DNA of 59,897 nt, taken from positions 1 through 59,897 of the forward strand of contig JACPVJ010000102.1 of NCBI GenBank assembly GCA_016191785.1. Direction: 5' to 3'. Every line of letters starts with the position of its first letter. Position 1 is the first letter of the stretch. The DNA comes from Myxococcales bacterium. GTDB taxonomy: Bacteria; Myxococcota_A; Polyangia; Polyangiales; Polyangiaceae. The position numbers and the translations under genes are program-made. Of the stretch, positions 28,470 through 35,170 are shown one piece after another. The notes under the pieces were generated by a model. The model did no database searches, was not told the origin of the DNA, and worked only from the letters and a program-made list of their open reading frames with translations.

Positions 28470-29672
28470 TCAGAGCGTCAGGATCCACCACTGGTGTGGC
28501 GACCCAACGGGGGTGCGGCCCCAGACGAGCAACGACTTCCCGTCACCGAACGCGGTGAGCTGTGGGTAAGGACGCGGCGGCGGGGCGCAGTCGCCGGCAG
28601 GGAGAGGGCCCCATGAGTCGGTCAACAGATCGTAGACGCCGCCGGTCGCGAGCGCGCCGGTGTCCTCCGGGACAGTCGTGCCCAAGATCACGAGCTTCGT
28701 CCCTGCCACCGCCGCGCTGTGGCCGATCCGAGGGGTCGGCGCGCCCAGGGTGCTCATGCTTCGCCACCCTTCGGCGCGGGAGAAGCGCTCGCCGGTGTTG
28801 CTGGCGTCGCCCCCCTTGTCCCCGCCCCAAACTACACCGCCCCAGACAATGACCTCTTGGGTGGCCGCGCAGAAGCTCGCCGTTCCGGACGCGCGGACCC
28901 CTGGTCCCTCCGCTTCTGGGAGCTCCCACCACGCCCACGATCCCGGATCGAACCCGTAGGCGTAGGCTTGGGGGGTCTTGCCGTTGGTACCCACGACCAC
29001 CGGACCGAACTGCGCATCACCCTGCGCGAGGGCTGGAAACTCCGCGGCGATCGGCGCGTCCACCACCGGGCTCCACGCGTCCTGCTCCGGGTCCCAGACC
29101 GCGCCGTCCTTCCGGAACGCGCCGTCAGAGAGCCCTCCCCACACGAGCCAGCGGCTGCCCACGACGCCGTGGGCGGCCGTGTGTCGCGAGGACATCCACG
29201 TCTGAGCGCTCGGCAGCGGGAACCACTGATCGGAGAGCAGGTCGAGCCTCGCTCCGTCCTCGAGGTACTTGTCCTGCTCCGCCGAGTAGCCGCTCCACAC
29301 GAGGAGTTGATCCCCCAGGATGTCGAAGGCGCCCACGGCGCGCCTCGATGGCGCACCAGCGACGGGGAGGGATGAGATCGTGCCGTCGAGCGCCACCCGC
29401 CACCCAGGGCCCGCCTCCTTGTCCGTTCCGGAGGAGGTGTCGACCCCCGCCCAAACCACCACCGTGTCGTTGCGCCACGCCGCTGCTTCGAGTCCGTTCA
29501 TCGGCTTCCCTTGGGGAGCGAAGCGTTTCCAGTGCGCGCCCACGCAATCGAAGTGCCCCGCACCGCCCGAGCCAGCCGCTCCGCCTGCCCCGTCGGGATC
29601 GTGGGTCGTCAGCCCGCAGCCCTGAACGGCCAGCAGCACACCGACCAAGGCAACGGAGCGTCGTTTCGTCAC
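28470..29672 (-). CDS. Kelch-repeat lipoprotein
   Basis: This 400-aa protein starts at a GTG that overlaps the metalloprotease stop (GTGA). The lipobox is VQGC near residue 18, followed by a short GGAAGSGGAG tether. The rest is a series of Kelch-like blades (WRNDTVVVWAGVD, ILGDQLLVWSGY, VGSRWLVWGGL, TQEVIVWGGV, AGTKLVILGT), so a six- or seven-bladed surface propeller is likely. It is coupled to a secreted metalloprotease and could be its partner or inhibitor. Codon use is less GC-biased than in neighbouring genes. Confidence 0.75.
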   Translation of the reverse strand: MTKRRSVALVGVLLAVQGCGLTTHDPDGAGGAAGSGGAGHFDCVGAHWKRFAPQGKPMNGLEAAAWRNDTVVVWAGVDTSSGTDKEAGPGWRVALDGTISSLPVAGAPSRRAVGAFDILGDQLLVWSGYSAEQDKYLEDGARLDLLSDQWFPLPSAQTWMSSRHTAAHGVVGSRWLVWGGLSDGAFRKDGAVWDPEQDAWSPVVDAPIAAEFPALAQGDAQFGPVVVGTNGKTPQAYAYGFDPGSWAWWELPEAEGPGVRASGTASFCAATQEVIVWGGVVWGGDKGGDASNTGERFSRAEGWRSMSTLGAPTPRIGHSAAVAGTKLVILGTTVPEDTGALATGGVYDLLTDSWGPLPAGDCAPPPRPYPQLTAFGDGKSLLVWGRTPVGSPHQWWILTL

Positions 29673-31171
29673 CGCGGCCTCGCGCAGAGTCCGGCGGGGA
29701 CCACCTCGCCCCCGAGGCCGTCGCAGGCCAGCCGGGACTTCTTCACGTGTTGGGGCCCGACTCGGACGTCGAGCTTGCAGCAGTCGGTATCGCACTTGTC
29801 CGCGGACAGGACCTGGGGCGCGGGGCACTCACCGAACGGCCGGAAGGCGGCGTCTGGCGGGCTCGACGAGATCTCGCAGCACTCGGTGCACTTCGCGTCA
29901 GGCAGGACCTCGCCACCCGAGATGAAGCAGTCGGAGGCGGACGTCCAGCCTCTGCTGCCCCCAAGATCGCAGCAGGTGTTGGCCCACGAGATGTGGCTGG
30001 GATCTTCGTAGTAGGCGTACGGTGGAGTGTAGGGGTTCTCAGGTCGGATTCGGCCGATCTTCTCGTTATAATCTCGGAAGAGCGCAGACAGGCGGCGCGC
30101 CGCGCTTCGTGCCGCTTCGCACTGGTCGGAGCGGAGCGTGCTTCCCGATAGGTCGGCGGACATCAGGTTGCCCGGAACGTCATGCCCGGCTCCCAGCAGC
30201 TCGTGCCCGAGTTCATGCGCGACGACCGTGCGCGGAGGGAAGGAGTCCGCCAGATCGATTTCGACGGTTGCGTGAGTCCACTGCCCGAACCAGTTCCCGC
30301 AGTCGGGGAAGCCAAAGCTCACGACGATGGGTTGGAGTGATTCGAAGATCAAGGAATGCTCGGACGGACCGACGAGCGCGAGGATCTCTTTCGAGATCGC
30401 TTCCTTGCTGTTGAGCTGCGGGTTACCGGCGGCGCAAGGTTTGTCCGGCGGTGCAGGCTGAGGGAGCTTGAAGGCTCGGATCACCTGGAACTGGATCCCG
30501 CACCGCTCCCAGATGTCATCAGGCGGATCGAGCCGGCCGACGGGGTCCGCGGCTGCGGTCTTGCTCCATGGATGAGAACTCGGCGGATTCCAGTCCGCTG
30601 GCCAGTTGGAGGTACGGGAACCCTGGAACGGAATGAAATCGAACAACGCCAAGGCGCGGGTGCGGTAGTCCTGCTCGGATTCTGGCCCCCACGCGGACCC
30701 AGCGATTCGGGAGATGACGATGACCGGCAGCACGATCACGTCATCAGCCAGTTTGAACCAGGTCGAGGGCGACGGACCGTTATTGTTCGCGAGGGTGGCA
30801 GCGTAGACGCCTCCTGGCACGAAGTTCCCGGTCCTGACCGCCCAGTTGAACCAGCCCTGGCTCGAGCTCTGGTAGCCGGTGATCCCGCGGATCGGCGTCT
30901 GCCAGTCGTCTACCGATGTCAGGCCTGGCTCCCAGAACTCAAAGGTACGCAGGAACCCCCCGGCGAAGGCAGAGTTGGAGTACTGATGAGAATAGTCGCC
31001 GCCCGCCGACATCCATCGCCCAGGTGGTGCTTCGTACCATCCTTCGAACCACGGGTTGTCTCGCTTGACCTCAACCGGGGACGAGACGGTCCCGGACGCC
31101 CACGACGAGATGTGTTCGTACTTCACACCGACTTGGTTGTTCGCCCACCCACAAACCCCGAAGAGCGACAC
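29669..31171 (-). CDS. Secreted zinc metalloprotease (metzincin-like, unusual spacing)
   Basis: This 500-aa protein has the zinc motif VVAHELGHELLGAGHD, with His319, Glu320, His323 and His330, followed by a Met-turn-like NLMSADL. In metzincins the third His comes six residues after the second; here it comes seven after. The C-terminal 120 residues are Cys-rich (NTCCDLGG, CTECCEI, CDTDCCKL), suggesting a disulphide-bonded domain. The GTG at 31171 leaves only a stub signal peptide; the in-frame codons upstream encode FLRAALCVSLFGV but contain no ATG, GTG or TTG before a stop. Base composition is lower in GC than the surroundings, hinting at transfer. Confidence 0.7.
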   Translation of the reverse strand: MSLFGVCGWANNQVGVKYEHISSWASGTVSSPVEVKRDNPWFEGWYEAPPGRWMSAGGDYSHQYSNSAFAGGFLRTFEFWEPGLTSVDDWQTPIRGITGYQSSSQGWFNWAVRTGNFVPGGVYAATLANNNGPSPSTWFKLADDVIVLPVIVISRIAGSAWGPESEQDYRTRALALFDFIPFQGSRTSNWPADWNPPSSHPWSKTAAADPVGRLDPPDDIWERCGIQFQVIRAFKLPQPAPPDKPCAAGNPQLNSKEAISKEILALVGPSEHSLIFESLQPIVVSFGFPDCGNWFGQWTHATVEIDLADSFPPRTVVAHELGHELLGAGHDVPGNLMSADLSGSTLRSDQCEAARSAARRLSALFRDYNEKIGRIRPENPYTPPYAYYEDPSHISWANTCCDLGGSRGWTSASDCFISGGEVLPDAKCTECCEISSSPPDAAFRPFGECPAPQVLSADKCDTDCCKLDVRVGPQHVKKSRLACDGLGGEVVPAGLCARPR

Positions 31172-31422
31172 GCACAGCGCGGCGCGGAGAAAGACTGAGC
31201 GCGAGCCGGAGTTCTCAGACGATCCGTACGCTAGGCACGGCCCTTGCCCTGCCTGCCTGCTACGGAACTCGTTTTCTCGTCCTTCATCGCCGGGTTACTC
31301 CTTTTGCGAGGGAGCCGAAGACATCACCCCGCCTCCGCCGTGTCAACCGCCAACCAGCCCGGCTACGTCACCCGCGGTGGGAACACCGAAGCGGGCGCCG
31401 GTCGGCGGCGCGTCGTCAGGGG
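31172..31422. other. Intergenic stretch with no gene
   Basis: These 250 bp separate the metalloprotease start from the end of the PIN toxin gene. Read leftward, TAGCGT at 31228-31233 could be a -10 element for the metalloprotease. An ATG at 31287 (minus) is out of frame with it and stops quickly. No RNA gene or repeat is recognisable. Confidence 0.4.
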
Positions 31423-31800
31423 TCACACCGCGAGGACTCGCACGCTCGCGAAGTAGGCTTGTAGTGCGGAGAAATCTCGCACATCGGCCGTGTACACGAC
31501 GTCGCCCCGAGAGGCAGCGCTCGCCATCACGAATGCGTCGATGATCGTCGCGCGAGGCACCTGCGCGAGGGCCTCGCCGGCGACCCGTGCCACCGCCTCG
31601 CTGAGTGGCTCGAGGCGCGCCGACGCGCAAATGGCTTCTCGAACCTCGGTGCGCCCGCGCCACCACTCGCCCAAGACGGGCGTGGGAATCGTGATCGGAA
31701 CCAGCCGCTCGACGGCGCGGCGATAGATCTCCCACGCGCGCTGTTTGCGCCGCTCGAGGGCGATCAGCACCCCGGTGTCGAAGGTGACCCCCTGCGCCAT
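31423..31800 (-). CDS. PIN-domain toxin (VapC-like)
   Basis: This 125-aa protein has the PIN fold acid residues: Asp in VTFDTGVLIALE near residue 8, Glu in GEWWRG, Asp in IIDAFVMASA, and Asp in VYTADVRDF. PIN toxins are Mg-dependent ribonucleases. Its ATG shares bases with the stop of the antitoxin gene (TGATG), the usual antitoxin-first order. It is clearly paralogous to the PIN protein encoded at 46766-47182, sharing VTFDTGVLIALERRK. Confidence 0.87.
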   Translation of the reverse strand: MAQGVTFDTGVLIALERRKQRAWEIYRRAVERLVPITIPTPVLGEWWRGRTEVREAICASARLEPLSEAVARVAGEALAQVPRATIIDAFVMASAASRGDVVYTADVRDFSALQAYFASVRVLAV

Positions 31801-32102
31801 CAGGCTGCCTTTCGTCGCGCTCTCGGCCGGGCCTTCTTGCGCGCCAGCCGCCACCCATCTTCGAGCTCAGCGTCGACCCGCGCCCGGGCGGCGTCGGTGA
31901 GCTCGGGTCCCCCGTACCAGCGCCAGGCGCGTTCGAATGCGGCTGCGCGCACGGCGGCATCCGTCATCTCGGCGATCAGCGCCGACACGTTGCCCCCGTG
32001 CCTGTCCTGAGCCAGCGCTTTCAATCTGCGCTTCGTCTCGGGGTCGACGGACACCCCGATGGTCTCGCTGGCACCGGCTCGCCGGCGTGGCTTGGGCTTC
32101 AT
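31800..32102 (-). CDS. RHH-type antitoxin paired with the PIN toxin
   Basis: This 100-aa protein has an N-terminal strand-helix-helix (ETIGVSVDPETKRRLKALAQ, then NVSALIAEMTDAAV) typical of ribbon-helix-helix DNA-binding antitoxins. The C-terminus is Arg/Lys-rich (ARKKARPRARRKAA) and probably wraps the toxin. TGCTACAGT ends 7 nt before the ATG with no SD, so a leaderless mRNA is likely. It should repress its own promoter and neutralise the PIN protein. Confidence 0.78.
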   Translation of the reverse strand: MKPKPRRRAGASETIGVSVDPETKRRLKALAQDRHGGNVSALIAEMTDAAVRAAAFERAWRWYGGPELTDAARARVDAELEDGWRLARKKARPRARRKAA

Positions 32103-32259
32103 GCCTGGGACTGTAGCAGGAATGCGTCTCGCTCGCCGCGTCCCCGTGACTCGCGGCCCCGCCGGTGCGTTCCGTCGCCAAGGCCCCGCGTGGCCGTTCG
32201 AGACGTCGACGAATCCGCCCTGGTGCCTCCGAGCTGACGCGGTGCTAGAAGCCCGCGCC

Positions 32260-33069
32260 ATGAAACCGATGGATTTCCGCGGCCGCTGGGTGCTGGTGAC
32301 GGGCGCCTCGTCGGGCCTGGGGCAAGAGATGGCGCGCCAGCTCGCGCGGGACCACGGGGCGAACATCGTCGCCGTCGCGCGGCGCGCCGAGCGCCTCGAA
32401 GCGCTCAAGCAAGAGCTCGAGCCCACCGGCGTGAAGGTGCTGCCCCTGACGGCAGATCTGCAGAAGACCGAGGACGTCGATCGGGTGATCGACCGCGCGA
32501 CCGAGGGCGAGCCGCTCTACGGCGCGGTGCTCAACGCCGGCATCACCCACTTCGGCGACTACCACGAGCTCGGCTGGGAAGGCTTCCAGCGCATGCTCTC
32601 GACCAACGTGACCAGCGTGGTGCGCTTCACCGAGCGCCTCTTGCCGTACCTGGAGAAGCAGGGCGAGGGAGGGGGAGTGATGCTGGTCTCGAGCATGGCC
32701 GGGCTGTCGCCGGTGCCCTACCAGGCGGCGTACTCGGGCACCAAGGCGTTCCTGGTGCACTACGGCTGCAGCCTGTACCACGAGCTCCAGGGCAAGAACG
32801 TGAGCATCACCACCTTCGCGCCCGGCGGCATCGCCACCGAGATGACCGAAGGCGAGCGCTTCAACTCGCTGCGAAGCTGGCTGATGCCGGTCGATCGCTG
32901 CGCGCGCTCGGGGCTCGACGGCTTCCGGCAGCGCAAGTACCTGCACGTGCCGGGCGTGCTCTACAAGCTGCTCGCCACGCTCTCGAACGTCGCGCCCGAG
33001 CCGTTCTCGTCGTCCCGCGTGGCGGCCGAGTACCGGGCGTCGCTGGCGGCCGCCAAGCGCGCCGAGTGA
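32260..33069 (+). CDS. Classical short-chain dehydrogenase/reductase
   Basis: This 269-aa SDR has the cofactor motif TGASSGLG at residues 14-21, NAGITH, and the catalytic Ser and YSGTK (Y-x3-K). An Arg pair after strand 2 (ARRAERL) suggests NADP preference. The C-terminal 60 residues extend past the usual fold, as in membrane-associated SDRs of the DltE/YqjQ type. The substrate is unknown. TGCTAGAAG ends 8 nt before the ATG and no SD is present. Confidence 0.82.
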   Translation: MKPMDFRGRWVLVTGASSGLGQEMARQLARDHGANIVAVARRAERLEALKQELEPTGVKVLPLTADLQKTEDVDRVIDRATEGEPLYGAVLNAGITHFGDYHELGWEGFQRMLSTNVTSVVRFTERLLPYLEKQGEGGGVMLVSSMAGLSPVPYQAAYSGTKAFLVHYGCSLYHELQGKNVSITTFAPGGIATEMTEGERFNSLRSWLMPVDRCARSGLDGFRQRKYLHVPGVLYKLLATLSNVAPEPFSSSRVAAEYRASLAAAKRAE

Positions 33070-33072
33070 GCA

Positions 33073-33933
33073 TCAACCTGGCGCGTCCGCGCCGGCGTCC
33101 CCGTTGCCGTAGCTCGGACAGGCCAGGCTCGCGGGCACGGTCAGGGCGAAGCTCTTCTCGCCCACGCCGGGCACGACCACCTTCAGGGTGATGGGCACCT
33201 TCTTGTTCGGGTCGCAGGCGAAGAACTCGACCGGTGCGATGGCGTACACCGCCAGCGACTCGGCGCAGCGCAGCTTCACCGGCAGCTTGCTCGGCAGGGT
33301 GGACTGCGTTCCGACGGTGAGCGTGGTCTCGGTCAGCACGCAGCCCGGAACGTTCGCGGTCGCCCCGATCCGGATGCGATAGGCCAGCATCGCCGTGCCC
33401 TGGCCGCCCCAGACCACGTCGATCGGCTCGCCGTCGACGTAGCCCTTGAAGGCCGAGCCGTCCACGTGCCCCACCTCGAGCGTGCCGCCGGCCAGCGTGC
33501 CCGCGAACGGATCGCTGCACGACTCGCTCATCGGCGGGGCGCAGCCGCCAGCGCAGAGCTGCTGCCACTTCCCGCTGCTGCACTGGTACATGCTGATCGG
33601 GTAGCTGCACATCTTGCCGGCCGGCAGCGCGCAGGGCGCGCCGGGGAAAGGCATCGCCTTGGGGCACTCGGTGTCGGGCGTCCCGCAACCGGCGTCCTGT
33701 CCTCCGGTGCCGGCGGAGCCGCCGGTGCCGCTGCTGCCCGCGGTGCCCGCACTGCCCGCCGCTCCACCGTTGCCCGCGGCGCCCGCGCTGCCGCCGCCGC
33801 CGCTCTTGCCCCCGTCGCCGCTGGTGCCGCCGCCGCCGCTCTGGCCCCCGCCGCCGGTCGAGGCGTCGTCACCTGCTGGATCGCCGGAGCAGCCCACCAC
33901 GACCGAGAGCCCCCAAAGCCAAGCCCGTCGCAT
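33073..33933 (-). CDS. Gly-tethered lipoprotein of unknown function
   Basis: This 286-aa protein has a signal peptide with VVGC near residues 12-15, then about 60 residues of Gly/Ser/Ala/Thr repeats (GGGGQSGGGGTSG and similar). The C-terminal head contains six or more cysteines and beta strands (FAGTLAGGTLEVGHVDGS, KSFALTVPAS). The tether probably lifts the head off the outer membrane. No enzymatic motif is seen. It converges with the SDR gene 3 nt away. Confidence 0.72.
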   Translation of the reverse strand: MRRAWLWGLSVVVGCSGDPAGDDASTGGGGQSGGGGTSGDGGKSGGGGSAGAAGNGGAAGSAGTAGSSGTGGSAGTGGQDAGCGTPDTECPKAMPFPGAPCALPAGKMCSYPISMYQCSSGKWQQLCAGGCAPPMSESCSDPFAGTLAGGTLEVGHVDGSAFKGYVDGEPIDVVWGGQGTAMLAYRIRIGATANVPGCVLTETTLTVGTQSTLPSKLPVKLRCAESLAVYAIAPVEFFACDPNKKVPITLKVVVPGVGEKSFALTVPASLACPSYGNGDAGADAPG

Positions 33934-34060
33934 GCGGCAGAGGGTGCCACGTTCCGTCAGTCCATTCATCCAGCAAGGCTGCGCGCGCGTCCGACGGTGC
34001 GTGGTTTTCCTTGCCAAGGGTCACGTGAATTTGGGACAAGCCCGGGCCGGAGGCAGAACG

Positions 34061-34606
34061 ATGCGCGCGAATCTCGGAAGCTTCGTAGTGGTGGTGGGGG
34101 CTGTGCTCGGCGCAGCCGTGGCGTGTGGCGGGTCGACTCCGCCTCCCGAGGCCGGGGGCACCGAGCCGGTGGCGACGGCCAAGGCCGAAGAGCCGAAGCC
34201 CGAGGAAGCCAAGCCCGACGAGAAGAAGCCCGAAGAGGCCGCCAAGCCCGCCTGGAAGGACATGAGCCACGATCAGAAGGTCGAGCTGATGAAGACCGTG
34301 GTCATGCCCAAGATGGGCGAGGTGTTCAAGGCGTTCGACGCCAAGAAGTACGCTGAGATCACCTGCGCCACCTGTCACGGGGCCGGCGCCAAAGAGGGCA
34401 AGTTCCAGATGCCCAACGCCAAGCTGCCGAAGCTGGACAGCAAAGACGGCTTCGCCAAGCACATGAAGAAGAACGAGAAGGTCACCAAGTTCATGATGGA
34501 GAAGGTGACCGGCGAGATGGCCGCCGCGCTCGGTGTGCCCGCCTTCAACCCGGAGACCAAGCAGGGCTTCGGCTGCGGCGGTTGTCACCTGATGGAAGGC
34601 AAGTAG
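34061..34606 (+). CDS. Di-CxxCH lipoprotein, probable c-type cytochrome
   Basis: This 181-aa protein has lipobox AVAC near residue 22 and a Pro/Glu/Lys linker. Two haem-attachment motifs follow: CATCH at residues 102-106 and CGGCH at 172-176. Both sit in helical Lys-rich segments with several Met residues that could act as distal ligands. It is probably a periplasmic electron carrier. GGAGG lies about 8 nt before the ATG. It is not obviously in an operon; rpsO follows from its own promoter. Confidence 0.78.
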   Translation: MRANLGSFVVVVGAVLGAAVACGGSTPPPEAGGTEPVATAKAEEPKPEEAKPDEKKPEEAAKPAWKDMSHDQKVELMKTVVMPKMGEVFKAFDAKKYAEITCATCHGAGAKEGKFQMPNAKLPKLDSKDGFAKHMKKNEKVTKFMMEKVTGEMAAALGVPAFNPETKQGFGCGGCHLMEGK

Positions 34607-34646
34607 GCCCGTTTTTCCCACGGATCTCGCGAAACTGCGCTCCCCG

Positions 34647-34674
34647 TTGACCGGGCGATCGCCGCGCGTATACT
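34647..34674 (+). promoter_or_regulatory. Housekeeping sigma-70 promoter of rpsO
   Basis: TTGACC at 34647-34652 and TATACT at 34669-34674 are separated by 16 bp, close to consensus and rare in such GC-rich DNA. Transcription would start near 34681, giving a short leader with AGAGGAAAGG before the rpsO ATG. Confidence 0.8.
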
Positions 34675-34705
34675 CCGCGCACTTTTATCCAGAGGAAAGG
34701 TCGTC

Positions 34706-34975
34706 ATGCCGCTTGTGCCCGGCGCAAAAACGCGCGTCATCTCCAACTTCCGACTCCACGATTCGGACACCGGCTCGCCCGAGGTGCAGATCGCCCTCTT
34801 GAGCCAGCGCATCGAACAGCTGACGGAGCACTTCAAGACCCACAAGAAGGACCACCACAGTCGTCGTGGTCTGCTCATGCTGGTCGGCCAGCGCCGCCGC
34901 CTGCTCGACTACCTCAAGCAGTCGAGCGTCGAGCGCTACCGCAAGGTCGTGTCGTCGCTCAGCCTGCGTAAGTGA
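34706..34975 (+). CDS. rpsO: Small ribosomal subunit protein uS15
   Basis: This 89-aa protein is the full normal length, with [16 protein letters not shown] and [15 protein letters not shown], which contact 16S rRNA. It has a strong SD and a consensus promoter. pnp lies 195 nt downstream, the order seen in most bacteria. A hairpin begins at its stop codon. Confidence 0.97.
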   Translation: MPLVPGAKTRVISNFRLHDSDTGSPEVQIALLSQRIEQLTEHFKTHKKDHHSRRGLLMLVGQRRRLLDYLKQSSVERYRKVVSSLSLRK

Positions 34976-35000
34976 GCGCGGGCTCGTCCCCACGCTCACT
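34971..35000 (+). ncRNA. rpsO-pnp intergenic hairpin
   Basis: AGTGAGCG at 34971-34978 and CGCTCACT at 34993-35000 form a perfect 8-bp stem with a 14-nt loop, beginning at the rpsO stop codon. No T tract follows. By analogy with E. coli it may be an rpsO 3' processing or attenuation structure. The rest of the gap to 35170 shows no other gene. Confidence 0.5.
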
Positions 35001-35170
35001 GTCGGAATGAAAACCAGTCTTCCGGCGGCAAGCGCCTGACTTCATCTTCGACTCGTGTGCGCGACCGACGCGTCGCGTCCAGGAACCGAGGCTGAAGGGG
35101 TTCTGGCGCTCGCATCCGGCGTCCACCCGCACGCAGCGGGCGCTCGCCCGGGAAAGGGGCGCATTTGAAA

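Noticed and set aside
31229..31287. ATG at 31287 (minus) as the metalloprotease start
   Set aside because: It is out of frame with the protease and meets a stop after 18 codons.
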